From NCBI GenBank assembly GCA_012512055.1, contig JAAZEW010000257.1, forward strand, positions 33,886 to 97,885: a stretch of 64,000 nt of DNA, given 5' to 3'. Shown piece after piece: positions 53,411 through 62,765 of the stretch. The stretch's first letter is position 1, and each line of letters opens with the position of its first letter. The notes under the pieces were generated by a model. That model saw nothing but the letters and a program-made list of their open reading frames with translations, ran no database searches and was not told the DNA's origin. This stretch comes from Bacillota bacterium (GTDB lineage: Bacteria; Bacillota_G; SHA-98; UBA4971). The position numbers and the translations under genes are program-made.

Positions 53411-54775
53411 TCATGACAATGACTCGGACATACTCAAGGATTTATCTCCGGGCTGCATGAAACCTGCATCCCGAACCAGCCATTCAGCCAGCACGCCGTA
53501 TCCTCTTGTTTGATCTGAGACAAAGACATGGGTCAATACACCTACCAGTTTGTTGTTTTGAATGATAGGACTGCCTGACATTCCTTGTACTATTCCGCCG
53601 GTAGCTGACAGTAAGCGTGGGTCGGAGATACGAACCACCAGTCCTTTGATTTGGGGGCCGGTTTGTCGTGTTACGCGCTGAATCTCGACGTCAAACCGTT
53701 CTATCATGTCCTCTTGCAAGACTGTATAGAGGAAGGCACGGCCCGGCACGACTTCGTCTGCAAGCGCCACGGGAATCGGTTCCGGGAAATGGGGATTGAG
53801 AGGCATGGTGTTGAGCCTCCCGAAGATGCCGAATTTGGTGTTGCGATCTATGGTTCCGATTACATCCTCTTCCCCGCTGAAACTGCCGATCTTCTCTCCC
53901 GGCCGGCCTCGAGTGCCTTGATGAATACCGAGGATTTGAGCAGCAACTATCATGCCGCTGGCTACATCCATGTCCTTGTTGGTAGACGTGTCTGTAATCA
54001 CGTGTCCCAGTGCACAGTAGACACCTGAGTCCGGATGATAGAATGATAGTGTGCCGACACCTGCTGCATTCTCCCGAACCCATATGCCCAGCTTGTAAGA
54101 AGCAACCCTTTCACCTGTAGGCATACGGGCTTCATCAGATAGCCTTTCGTTAGAGACTGCAACAGGCTTCAATCGCACCGTGATTCTCTTGGAATTGCGC
54201 ATGATAGTGATTTCCGCCTGTGCGCCCCTTCTGCCGATGTCTTCTATGGCAAGCTCTATTTGTGACTTGCTGTTGACAGTCTCTCCGTTAATGCGAGTAA
54301 TGACATCCCCTACTTGAATACCGGCTTCACGTGCAGGATAGTACGAGCGCCCGTCAGACCCAACCAGAGGATAGTGTCCTATCACTACGACACCCCTTGA
54401 AGGCAGCAGAACTCCAATTGATTGGCCCCCGGGAAAAACGCGGATATCCGGCACGACGCTGACGACCATTCGCTTGATGGGAATAAGATCCCAGAGACGC
54501 ACTTCCAGACTACTTTCCCCTTGGCTAAGGGGAACAAGCTTCACTCCGCCTTCGGAAGGCAAAAGTTCCAAACCTGAAGCAGTCCGGCGTAAATCAAGGG
54601 GTCGGCCTAACTGAACTTCCCTGACGGTTCCTTCTATAAGCGTAATCCTGCTCGGTATTCCGCCAACAGTGAGAGAATAGGCAGCCAGGCATACTAATGC
54701 AAGCACTGTAAGCCTCCGGATAAGTTGAACTCTGAAACCCGGTCTGTTTTTGTCCGGTGGCGGATGCCGTTCCAA
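53411..54775 (-). CDS. spoIVB: SpoIVB serine peptidase
   Basis: I suggest the TTG at 54775 (GGGGGT upstream); an ATG at 54838 has no ribosome site. The ~454 residues have a membrane anchor, a PDZ domain (YPAREAGIQVGDVITRINGE) and the S55 peptidase domain with His in YCALGHVITD and Ser in IVQGMSGSPIIQNN. SpoIVB is secreted from the forespore and triggers pro-sigma-K processing, which fits the sigma-K-like promoter of dpaA. Many Bacillota have recN upstream; here it is rsmB instead. Confidence 0.95.
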   Translation of the reverse strand: MERHPPPDKNRPGFRVQLIRRLTVLALVCLAAYSLTVGGIPSRITLIEGTVREVQLGRPLDLRRTASGLELLPSEGGVKLVPLSQGESSLEVRLWDLIPIKRMVVSVVPDIRVFPGGQSIGVLLPSRGVVVIGHYPLVGSDGRSYYPAREAGIQVGDVITRINGETVNSKSQIELAIEDIGRRGAQAEITIMRNSKRITVRLKPVAVSNERLSDEARMPTGERVASYKLGIWVRENAAGVGTLSFYHPDSGVYCALGHVITDTSTNKDMDVASGMIVAAQILGIHQGTRGRPGEKIGSFSGEEDVIGTIDRNTKFGIFGRLNTMPLNPHFPEPIPVALADEVVPGRAFLYTVLQEDMIERFDVEIQRVTRQTGPQIKGLVVRISDPRLLSATGGIVQGMSGSPIIQNNKLVGVLTHVFVSDQTRGYGVLAEWLVRDAGFMQPGDKSLSMSESLS

Positions 54776-54836
54776 GCCTCGTCTACCCCCAACACAACAT
54801 GAATGAAAGTAAGTAATGTCGTTCCTACACAGCATC

Positions 54837-54862
54837 AAGGAGGCTGCTGTCCGCGCCTCCTT
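54837..54862. terminator. Inverted repeat between rsmB and spoIVB
   Basis: AAGGAGGC pairs perfectly with GCCTCCTT around a 10-base loop. There is no T-run, and the stem includes a Shine-Dalgarno-like sequence, so it may be a terminator or a translation-control hairpin. Confidence 0.45.
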
Positions 54863-54964
54863 AACTCATAGGTCATAAGTTCCGACATTACCCTGCCCGC
54901 AATCGTTGTTTTTATGCCGTTCAAAGTTTTCATGTGGTGTCGGTGGTTGCAAGCTATGACAAGT

Positions 54965-56326
54965 TTAGTTATGTATCAAGCGAGCTATGAAGAAACCGTC
55001 AATTTCGTGTATGTGAGGATAAGTGTTCACGAAGGGTTTTCCTTGTTCGGGAAAAGCGGTTCTGAATCCGGCAGGAAGATAAGGTTCGGCACGGTCTTTG
55101 GAAAACTCAGGGTGTTCCGAGAGAAAACGAGATATCAATTCCGCGTTCTCTTCCGGTTCAATACTGCAGGTACTGTATACCAGAGCTCCACCGGGTTTTA
55201 CCAGACAGGCCGCAGATTCCAGGAGCTCTCTCTGGAGCGCGACAAGGCCTCTTAGATCCTCGTCCGTTCTTTGCCACCTAAGATCCGCCCTTCGTCTAAG
55301 AACGCCTGTCCCTGAACATGGAGCGTCCAGGAGGACTTTGTCAAACTTCATTGTCCGAATATCATCAGGCAACCGGCGGCTATCACAAAGTATCGGCATG
55401 ACTGAGGTTATTGCCAAGTGTTGTAAATTTTGGCGAATTAGATCCAATCTATGCTCATGCACATCGCATGCGATAACCTGACCCGTATCTCCCATAAGTT
55501 GAGCTATGTGAGTAGCCTTACCGCCGGGAGCCGCTGCTAAATCCATCACATTTTCATTGGGTTCCGGTGAAAGCACATAACTTACTAACATAGAAGCGAT
55601 ATCCTGGGCCATGAACATGCCGCCCAAATGCAACTCATGACTGAATAAATCTCCGGTGTTCCGGATCTCGATTGCCTCATCAACCAAATGAGACGGAATC
55701 GCCTCAAAACCTTCATGGCCAAGTCTGAGAATCAGGTCCCATCTTGCAATCTTCAGAGTATTGGTTCTGATGGTGAGCGGAGGCTCTTCGTTATTAGCCT
55801 GGCAGAGCCTTTCTGTTTCCTCCGGTCCGAGTCTCTTAATCCATCTTGACACTAACCATTCAGGATGCGAATGCTTCAGTGATATGTACGAGACAGGGTC
55901 TTTTGCAAAATCCGGAAACCGGATTGCGCCGGGATTTCGGAGTGCGGATCTGAGAACCGCGTTCACAAATCCCGCGCTGCCGGGGTGGGCATGCTTTCTT
56001 GCCAGGGCAACGCATTCATAGACCACCGCATGCTTTGGAATCTCATCCAAGTAATGAATCTGATATATGCCAAGCCTGAGCGTGTTTCGTGTAACGGGAT
56101 CCATCTTCCGGACACGTCTTGTCGAAAAGGTGTCAATGATGTGGTCAACAGTCTTTCTATGCTTCGTGACACCGAAAATCAGTTGTGTACAAAAGGCGCG
56201 ATCTCGCATAGCGAGATCGCCGGAGTGGAGGATACGGTCCCGTGCCTGCCGGGCATAAGCGTTTTTTCTATCAATTTCCATTAACGCTAGGAGCGCAGCT
56301 TCTCTGGCACTCTCAGGGCCTGCCAT
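54965..56326 (-). CDS. rsmB: 16S rRNA (cytosine-967-C5) methyltransferase RsmB
   Basis: The ATG at 56326 follows AGGAGG by seven bases, giving 453 residues. The N-terminal ~150 residues are a NusB-like RNA-binding domain. The methyltransferase has VMDLAAAPGGKATHIAQLMG for SAM, and the two cysteines in LDAPCSGTGVLRRRADLRW and VYSTCSIEPEENAEL. It is the last of the priA-def-fmt-yugP-rsmB run, the usual Bacillota order. Confidence 0.95.
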   Translation of the reverse strand: MAGPESAREAALLALMEIDRKNAYARQARDRILHSGDLAMRDRAFCTQLIFGVTKHRKTVDHIIDTFSTRRVRKMDPVTRNTLRLGIYQIHYLDEIPKHAVVYECVALARKHAHPGSAGFVNAVLRSALRNPGAIRFPDFAKDPVSYISLKHSHPEWLVSRWIKRLGPEETERLCQANNEEPPLTIRTNTLKIARWDLILRLGHEGFEAIPSHLVDEAIEIRNTGDLFSHELHLGGMFMAQDIASMLVSYVLSPEPNENVMDLAAAPGGKATHIAQLMGDTGQVIACDVHEHRLDLIRQNLQHLAITSVMPILCDSRRLPDDIRTMKFDKVLLDAPCSGTGVLRRRADLRWQRTDEDLRGLVALQRELLESAACLVKPGGALVYSTCSIEPEENAELISRFLSEHPEFSKDRAEPYLPAGFRTAFPEQGKPFVNTYPHIHEIDGFFIARLIHN

Positions 56327-56353
56327 TAATATGCCTCCTAAGATCAATCCACT

Positions 56354-57046
56354 CTAGTCTCGTCTGCTTCCCCGCAATATCAGCAGCCTGAATAGTTGAG
56401 TCAACGCCACGGCAGTTGCAGCCAGGTATGTCATGCCTGCTGCAGACAGCACTTCCTTGGCGTGAGGAAGCTCTTCACGGGTAACATACCCACCTTGTGC
56501 AAGTAAGACAAGGGCCCGTCTGCTGGCGTCGTACTCAACCGGAAGCGTCACAATGGAAAATGCAACCGCTGCTACGAAAAGCCATATCCCTACTGTCATC
56601 AGCCAACTTAAGCCTGCTTCAGCAAAAAGTAGCCCTATCAAGAACAAAGGAAAAGCGAGCCTGGAACCGAACGACGCCACAGGAACAAGGCTGGATCTTA
56701 CTGCAAGCGGTACATAGTTCTCATCGTGCTGAATGGCATGGCCGGCTTCATGCGCTGCTACTCCGAGAGCAGCCAATGAATCGCTTGCATACACCTCACG
56801 AGACAACCTCAGGATCTTGACGCGCGGGTCGTAGTGATCCTGAAGGGTTCCGGAAATCTGTTGGACTTGCACATGGCTTAGCCCGCTTCTGTCAAGTATG
56901 TCTCTGGCTACTTCCGCGCCTGTGGCTCCACTTGTTGCCCGTACTCTTGAGTACGAGTTAAATGCCCTTTGCACTCGCGCTTGTGCCCACATGGCGAACA
57001 AGAGCGCAGGCAATATTAAGAAATATGTCGGGTCGTAATAAAACAT
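56354..57046 (-). CDS. yugP: YugP-like neutral zinc metallopeptidase
   Basis: The ATG at 57046 follows AAAGGAGG and gives 230 residues beginning MFYYDPTYFLILPALLF. HEAGHAIQH (in VAAHEAGHAIQHDENY) is the zinc site, and several membrane helices flank it. This is the YugP family, a membrane protease of unknown substrate commonly placed near fmt and rsmB. Confidence 0.9.
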   Translation of the reverse strand: MFYYDPTYFLILPALLFAMWAQARVQRAFNSYSRVRATSGATGAEVARDILDRSGLSHVQVQQISGTLQDHYDPRVKILRLSREVYASDSLAALGVAAHEAGHAIQHDENYVPLAVRSSLVPVASFGSRLAFPLFLIGLLFAEAGLSWLMTVGIWLFVAAVAFSIVTLPVEYDASRRALVLLAQGGYVTREELPHAKEVLSAAGMTYLAATAVALTQLFRLLILRGSRRD

Positions 57047-57098
57047 CGGCAAATCCCTCCTTTATGTGCCACAATATCCAATGAGCCAAAATCGCGCC

Positions 57099-58049
57099 CT
57101 AAGTACCTAAAACGTCACCTGCCTGTACAGGGTTCCCACATAGATAATCCCCTATCGCCAAGCGCTTACTCCCTTCACGCTGGACTTCCTCAATAGAGTA
57201 AAACCCTTCACCTGTTGCCACAATAAGGTTTTGAGGGCTCGAACGGCATATCTTGCCAGGCAACACCGGGGTACCACACAAGGTTTCGTTTTCATCCGGT
57301 ACAACTTTGCCGGCAAATATCTTAAATCTCTTACCCTGAAGATAAGTGAATGCTCCCGGACGCGGATTGCCTGCTCTAACCAGGTTATGTATAACACGGG
57401 CCGGTTTGCGCCAGTCTATCAGAAACTCGTCATGTGCCAGCTTAGGGGCGTATGTCGCTAAGCTTTCGTCTTGCGGGATCCGTGGAGCGACACCTGCCTC
57501 TATGAGCTGCAGTGTCCTCGCGAGTAAAGCGGAGCCGCGAGCTGCCAGCTTTTGACTCAATTCTCCACAGGTCATATCTTCCGGGATTTCCATTTTCTCC
57601 TGCAAGATCATGTCCCCGGTATCCCAGCCTTCCGCCATATACATTGTGGTGACGCCTGTGACTTCTTCTCCGGCCATAATCGCGCGTTCAACGGGGGCGG
57701 CTCCCCTGTACTTCGGCAGTAAAGAAGCATGAACATTGATACATCCTTTGGGAGGAATACCAAGGATGTCTTTGGGGATCAGCAGTCCGTATGCGACGAC
57801 TACGATGACGTCAGGCCTTATTGCTTCAATAATGCCGAGGATTTCCTGTCCTCTTAGGGTGTTCGGAGTGTAGACCGGGATTTGTCGCTCTTCCGCCGAT
57901 ATCCTTACAGGAGTAGGAAGATATCGTCTGCCTCTTGATCGTGGACGGTCCGGTTGAGTAAAGACACAAGCCACGTGATGCGGTGAAGACAAGAGGACTT
58001 CAAGATGAGGCACGGCAAATTCCGGACTTCCCATGAAGATCAATTTCAT
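57099..58049 (-). CDS. fmt: Methionyl-tRNA formyltransferase
   Basis: The 316 residues match Fmt: KLIFMGSPEFAVPHLEVLL at the start, CINVHASLLPKYRGAAPVER as the formyl-folate site and TTMYMAEGWDTGDMIL. The C-terminal domain binds initiator tRNA. The start overlaps the def stop by 4 bp (ATGA). It formylates initiator Met-tRNA, and Def later removes the formyl group. Confidence 0.97.
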   Translation of the reverse strand: MKLIFMGSPEFAVPHLEVLLSSPHHVACVFTQPDRPRSRGRRYLPTPVRISAEERQIPVYTPNTLRGQEILGIIEAIRPDVIVVVAYGLLIPKDILGIPPKGCINVHASLLPKYRGAAPVERAIMAGEEVTGVTTMYMAEGWDTGDMILQEKMEIPEDMTCGELSQKLAARGSALLARTLQLIEAGVAPRIPQDESLATYAPKLAHDEFLIDWRKPARVIHNLVRAGNPRPGAFTYLQGKRFKIFAGKVVPDENETLCGTPVLPGKICRSSPQNLIVATGEGFYSIEEVQREGSKRLAIGDYLCGNPVQAGDVLGT

Positions 58050-58519
58050 GCTTCGTCTTCTGCCTGTTCTTCTGCTACATTCCTGGCCTTGTCAATGAAA
58101 AGAATGCCGTCCAGATGATCGATTTCGTGCTGCAGCGCCCTTGCAAGAAGCCCTTCCGCTTCGAGCCTCTCACGGTTCACGCCATTTTCAGCCATCCCCT
58201 CGATCACTATCTTTTCCCACCTTGTCACTTCTCCGGTCAGCCCGGGGACTGACAGGCAACCTTCTCTCAGAACGGCTTCCTCGCCGTCATGTTTGACTAT
58301 GCGGGGGTTGAATAGTTTTATAGGGCCTTCTCCTACGTCAAGGACAACAATCCGCACAGGAATTCCCACTTGATTAGCTGCAAGTCCTACCCCATCAGCC
58401 GCGTACATAGTATCCAGCATGTTGTCGGCAAGGGCCAGCATCTCTTTGGTGATTTTTTTTACAGGAAGCGCCCGCATTCTTAGAACGGGATCGCCGTGTT
58501 TTCTGACTTCCAGGATCAA
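58046..58519 (-). CDS. def: Peptide deformylase
   Basis: A TTG at 58519, seven bases after GGGAGG, gives 157 residues starting MILEVRKHGDPVLRMRA. All three deformylase motifs are present: GVGLAANQVG, EGCLSVPG and QHEIDHLDG (metal site). It lies between priA and fmt; its start overlaps nothing, 23 bp after the priA stop. Confidence 0.97.
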   Translation of the reverse strand: MILEVRKHGDPVLRMRALPVKKITKEMLALADNMLDTMYAADGVGLAANQVGIPVRIVVLDVGEGPIKLFNPRIVKHDGEEAVLREGCLSVPGLTGEVTRWEKIVIEGMAENGVNRERLEAEGLLARALQHEIDHLDGILFIDKARNVAEEQAEDEA

Positions 58520-58542
58520 TATGCCGCCTCCCTTATCAGATA

Positions 58543-60786
58543 TCAAAGCATACTCTCAGGGTCAACATCTACTTGGACCATTATATCATAGGACGGCAGA
58601 GGACAGGCGTTTAGCATCTCTTCAATGAGCTTGACATGGCCTTCGGATTCTATCCCGGGATCAACCTTTAATAGTATTTGCCATCTATGCATCCCTTTTA
58701 CTCTTGCCAGCGCACAGGGTGCCGGCCCAAGGATTCTGGTTCTCTTCCACCGATTCGAGGACTTAATCTGTGCCCCGAGTGCCCTGACAAGGCAGAAGGA
58801 GTGCCTTTCAACGACGGGAAGGCTCTTGCCGCTTACAACAATCAGTATAAGACGGGAGAAAGGCGGATATTGACCTTCGTTGCGGCAAGCGATTTCTTCG
58901 TTGTAGAAACCTCTGTAGTCATGGGCTTTACCGAGTTCAATAGCGTAATGCTCCGGTGAATATGTCTGCACTATGACATGGCCGCCCTTGTCCCCTCTAC
59001 CTGCCCTGCCTGCAACCTGGGTAAGTAGTTGGAACGTACGTTCCCCTGCCTTATAATCCGGGAGATTGAGACACGTATCAGCGCTTACCACACCAACCAA
59101 GGTTACATTGGGAAAATCAAGTCCTTTTGCCACCATTTGTGTCCCGATGAGTATGTCATACTCTCCTCTTCGGAACTTATTGACGATTGTTTCATGGGCG
59201 CCTTTCCGCCTGGTCGTGTCTGTGTCCATCCGTATAGTACGAGCATCAGGGAATAGCCGCGCAACTTCTCCTTCGATTTTTTGCGTGCCTGCTCCGAAGT
59301 ACTTGATATAGCGCCCTTTGCAGTTGGGACAGACTGAAGGAACGGGCTCCTCGTAATCGCAGTAGTGACATCTTATGTTACTGCCTGCTGCATGGTATGT
59401 AAGAGCCACGTCACATTCCGGACACCTCATGGAATGGCCGCATTCCCTACACAGTACGAATGTAGAGTATCCACGTCTATTAAGGAACAGAATCATTTGC
59501 TCTCCTCTTTCCAACCTATCGGATATCGCCTGAGAGAGAGAGCGCGAGAACATGCTTCTATTCCCTTCTGCCAGCTCTTCCCGCATATCCACCACTTCAA
59601 CGGTGGGCATTCCCCACATCTCAACCCTATGAGGAAGCTCAAGAAGAGTGTAGTCTCCGCGCAGGGCTTTGTGGTATGATTCCACTGAAGGGGTTGCAGA
59701 GCCCAGAACGCACACTGCCTTGGATATCCTGGCTCTTTCACATGCTACATCACGTGCGTGGTACCTGGGAGACTCTTCTTGCTTGTAAGAATTCTCATGT
59801 TCTTCATCAACGACAATGAGGCCTAGATCCTGAACAGGTGCAAAGATTGCCGAACGCGCACCTACCACTATCCTTGCGTCGCCTCGTCCCGCCCTCCGCC
59901 ATTCGTCATAGCGTTCCCCCTGGGATAGTCTGCTGTGGAGAACAGCCACTGCTTGTCCGAATCTTTCGGAAAACCCTTGCGTCATCTGAGGTGTAAGGGC
60001 AATCTCAGGCACAAGGACAATTGCGGACTTTCCTTTGGCGAGAACGCCTTCAATGGCACGCATATATACTTCTGTCTTTCCGCTTGCGGTTACGCCGTGT
60101 AGCAAGAAAGGCTTAGGCGACTCCTGTTCCAGACTGCGGATAATAGCAGTGACTGCCTTATCTTGCGCAGCAGTTAATACAGGCACGGATTTTCGCGTCT
60201 TTGGGGCTGCCTTTATTGGGCTTCGCAGGACTTCTTTTTGCGTCTCATTGAGGATCCCTTTTTGAATAAGGGCTCGAACCGCCCCGGGGGTGGAGCCGGG
60301 CGCATTATTAAGACGTCTTCTCTGCATTACCGGGCCTTTCTCAAGGATCACCTGTAAGGCCCGGGCCTGGCGAGGGGCTCTTATTTTCATAGCCCCCATA
60401 AGAATTTCAGCCTTATCTTTTGAAATTGCGAGCTCCACCAGTGACTCAGTCTTTGGGTGCGCTCTGCCTCTTCGCACAGAGGACGGGAACATCTGGGCGA
60501 TGGCTTCCCCCAAGGAACATGTATAATACCGGTTCATCCATGCTGCAAGAGCCATCATCTGCTCTGAGAGTGCAGTATCCCCGCGAAGCGCACGGATGTC
60601 TTTGACATGAGCGACATCAGGAGTCGGAGTGAAGCCTACCACATATCCGGTGAGCTCTCTTGTGCCGAAAGGGACCAGCACTGCACTGCCTACTTTGACT
60701 TGGCCTTCCAGTTTGGCAGGAATAGCGTAATGGAATAGGCCCTTTGCACTTTCTGAAGGGATGTCCACCACGACCTCGGCGTACAA
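58543..60786 (-). CDS. priA: Primosomal replication helicase PriA
   Basis: The 747 residues begin at a TTG behind GGGGAGG. Walker A is HGVTASGKTEVYMRAI, the DEEH box is LIVVDEEHENSYKQEE, and paired zinc cysteines appear in CRECGHSMRCPECD, RCHYCDYEEPVPSVCPNC. It reloads the replisome at stalled forks. First gene of the run through rsmB. Confidence 0.96.
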   Translation of the reverse strand: MYAEVVVDIPSESAKGLFHYAIPAKLEGQVKVGSAVLVPFGTRELTGYVVGFTPTPDVAHVKDIRALRGDTALSEQMMALAAWMNRYYTCSLGEAIAQMFPSSVRRGRAHPKTESLVELAISKDKAEILMGAMKIRAPRQARALQVILEKGPVMQRRRLNNAPGSTPGAVRALIQKGILNETQKEVLRSPIKAAPKTRKSVPVLTAAQDKAVTAIIRSLEQESPKPFLLHGVTASGKTEVYMRAIEGVLAKGKSAIVLVPEIALTPQMTQGFSERFGQAVAVLHSRLSQGERYDEWRRAGRGDARIVVGARSAIFAPVQDLGLIVVDEEHENSYKQEESPRYHARDVACERARISKAVCVLGSATPSVESYHKALRGDYTLLELPHRVEMWGMPTVEVVDMREELAEGNRSMFSRSLSQAISDRLERGEQMILFLNRRGYSTFVLCRECGHSMRCPECDVALTYHAAGSNIRCHYCDYEEPVPSVCPNCKGRYIKYFGAGTQKIEGEVARLFPDARTIRMDTDTTRRKGAHETIVNKFRRGEYDILIGTQMVAKGLDFPNVTLVGVVSADTCLNLPDYKAGERTFQLLTQVAGRAGRGDKGGHVIVQTYSPEHYAIELGKAHDYRGFYNEEIACRNEGQYPPFSRLILIVVSGKSLPVVERHSFCLVRALGAQIKSSNRWKRTRILGPAPCALARVKGMHRWQILLKVDPGIESEGHVKLIEEMLNACPLPSYDIMVQVDVDPESML

Positions 60787-60947
60787 ATTGCATCCTCCCC
60801 GTTTCGTCCGTTACCCGAGGACTTACTCTTTCCCCGATCCACATTTTCGAGGAAAGGATATTAAGTCCTCTATAGGTAACTTTATCCCTTTCATGGAGGA
60901 ACTTGCAAGCCTATTTAAGCTCTTTGTCAGGTTCTTTGGACTCTGAT

Positions 60948-61484
60948 CTACTTTGTGGGGTTGCGAAGGCCTGAATCTTGACGATTGAGCAATCCACGGC
61001 ATGCCAGCCTTCGTAGGACCGCTCTTTCCAGTTTTCTCAGGAATTTAGTGGTAATGAACTCATCAGTTGACATAGGTTGAACAAGGATAGTGAACAGCCC
61101 TGCACGGTTCCCTCCGAGGATATCAGTGAATATCTGATCTCCTATTATGGCAGTCTCTTCAGGCGATGTACCCAGTAGACTGAGGGCGGATCGAAACGCG
61201 GAACTAAAAGGCTTGAACCCTTTAGCGGATGGAATATCAAGCATGCTTGATATGTCGTCTATTCGGGCTTTGCGGTTGTTCGAGAGCAAACACACGCGAA
61301 AACCGGAAGCTTTCGCATCTTCAAGCCATTTAAGAATTTTCGGAGATACCTCTTTACTTCCCCACATTGTCACTGTGTTATCAATGTCGAACACAATTCC
61401 CAGAACGCCCATATCTCTGAGGTAGGGAAGATCGATACAGTCAAGAGACCCTACATAAAGCTTCGGACAGAGCTTGGACAGCAA
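60948..61484 (-). CDS. yqeG: YqeG-like HAD phosphatase
   Basis: The 178 residues begin with a TTG behind GAGGAGG. FDIDNTVTMWG is HAD motif I, VCLLSNNRK motif II and IIGDQIFTDILGGNRAGL motif IV, as in the YqeG family (phosphatidylglycerophosphatase GEP4 relatives). A role in lipid phosphate metabolism is inferred from relatives. A possible promoter (TACAAT -10 near 61550) lies upstream. Confidence 0.9.
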   Translation of the reverse strand: MLSKLCPKLYVGSLDCIDLPYLRDMGVLGIVFDIDNTVTMWGSKEVSPKILKWLEDAKASGFRVCLLSNNRKARIDDISSMLDIPSAKGFKPFSSAFRSALSLLGTSPEETAIIGDQIFTDILGGNRAGLFTILVQPMSTDEFITTKFLRKLERAVLRRLACRGLLNRQDSGLRNPTK

Positions 61485-61971
61485 AACCGTACCTCCTCAG
61501 AGCGTCAGAAGTTGAAGTGTGACACACATGACCGGTGCCGGTATTGTATCATATTGCTACTACCTGTTCCAGTAAAAATCCGTTGATCCGTCGATCAGTC
61601 GATCAAGCGAGCCACTTGAGGGGATCCGGAGTCGTTCCGGATGTCGATTGGCTCTTTAGTCCCAGGCAACCGTAAGCCTCAGTCTGCTTGGGCATCGCCC
61701 GTCCTTGGTTGCCCAGTGTGGACTATGGCAAACCTGGGACCGTAATGGGTCATGGGTTATGTGGAATGGCAATTGCAAGTTTCAGAGTAAGAGATTGTTA
61801 TACGATGATTCCGGAGAGTTTTGGAGAAGGACTTTCCACCCAACAGGAAGAAGCAAAATCTTTGCCGGATTATCCTGATCACGTGAGGAATCAACCGAAA
61901 CCATTAACTGATTGAGGTTTTGGAATACGAGATTTCCAACAAGAGGCTTCCGGCGGCGAGGGGGTAGACCT
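61485..61971. other. Gene-free gap with alternative RNA-like stems
   Basis: No convincing gene is seen in these 487 bp. Near the left end is the probable yqeG promoter on the minus strand. The middle (61659-61740) holds competing inverted repeats. A 14-base hairpin-like ATCCGGA/TTCCGGAT lies at about 61624-61642. Confidence 0.6.
61659..61740 (+). promoter_or_regulatory. Mutually exclusive stems, possible structured leader
   Basis: GTCCCAGG (61659-61666) can pair with CCTGGGAC (61733-61740). The same left arm can instead enter AGTCC/GGACT (61658-61662 with 61720-61724) plus GGCAACC/GGTTGCC (61665-61671 with 61707-61713), with an inner GGGC/GCCC. It lies ~230 bp before the macro-domain gene. 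No known riboswitch consensus was matched by eye. Confidence 0.35.
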
Positions 61972-62499
61972 ATGGTAAAACATCGAATGACCGTAGTTCT
62001 TGGGGATATTACGAGACAGCATGTTGATGCAATAGTCAACGCTGCCAACAGTACCTTATTGGGTGGAGGAGGGGTAGACGGCGCCATACACCGGGCAGCA
62101 GGGCCCAGGCTCCTTGATGAATGTAAATCAATCGGAGGCTGCAAGACCGGAGAGGCGGTCATTACACGGGGTTACAGGCTTCCTGCCACATGGATCATAC
62201 ATACAGTCGGGCCGGTTTGGCATGGCGGGGTATCAGGTGAAGCGGAACTCCTTGCCGGCTGCTACAGGAATTCTCTCCGCCTGGCTACGGAACGAGGTAT
62301 TCACACCATAGCCTTTCCGTCCATCAGTACCGGGGCATACGGTTATCCTATTGATCAAGCTTCACAAATTGCAGTAGAGACAGTGGCACGGTTTTTGAAA
62401 AATGAGCCGTCTATTCTCGAGGTCAGATTTGTGTGCTTCAATGAGCGTGCATACGCCTCTTGTGAACGTGCTTTGAGCAAGTATTTCAAGAAGGCCTAA
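61972..62499 (+). CDS. Macro-domain ADP-ribose-binding hydrolase
   Basis: The ATG at 61972 follows GAGGGGG and gives 175 residues. [39 protein letters not shown] and [12 protein letters not shown] are the YmdB/TARG-type macro signature that binds ADP-ribose. Members remove O-acetyl from O-acetyl-ADP-ribose or reverse ADP-ribosylation. No ADP-ribosyltransferase or sirtuin partner is nearby. Confidence 0.93.
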   Translation: MVKHRMTVVLGDITRQHVDAIVNAANSTLLGGGGVDGAIHRAAGPRLLDECKSIGGCKTGEAVITRGYRLPATWIIHTVGPVWHGGVSGEAELLAGCYRNSLRLATERGIHTIAFPSISTGAYGYPIDQASQIAVETVARFLKNEPSILEVRFVCFNERAYASCERALSKYFKKA

Positions 62500-62508
62500 G
62501 TATGAGTT

Positions 62509-62535
62509 CAACGGTCTCATGGCAATCTATTTAGG
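62509..62535 (+). repeat. Solo end of the type A repeat
   Basis: CAACGGTCTC is identical to the right end of the 108-bp element at 14496, and the following ATGGCAATCTATTTAGG matches the flank of the copy ending at 41478. The rest of the element is absent, so it looks like a remnant. Confidence 0.5.
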
Positions 62536-62765
62536 AAGCCCATAATCCTCAGTTCGCTTTGCCATCACCCGGTCATTGCTGCTGCGTTGGAGCAGGCGAG
62601 TGTTGGCAGGACTTTATGGTCAAAGTGGCGAAATTATGGTGTGTCAACTTCGCTCGAAAACAGTAATACTGGCGAGCTTTCTCGTAAATCTTGCAAGGGA
62701 GGTGACCTACGCTCTAACTACTTAGGTTGGTTATCAGATACAGATGCTAAAGGAGGAGTTGCTTC

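Noticed and set aside
54836..54933. 32-codon minus-strand frame between rsmB and spoIVB
   Set aside because: No ribosome site and no recognisable protein pattern.
60893..60946. 17-codon plus-strand frame reading MEELASLFKLFVRFFGL
   Set aside because: Amphipathic look only; no ribosome site, and it lies in the gap between the priA and yqeG genes on the other strand.
61688..61915. 75-codon plus-strand frame before the macro-domain gene
   Set aside because: It overlaps the competing stems, has no ribosome site and shows no family pattern.
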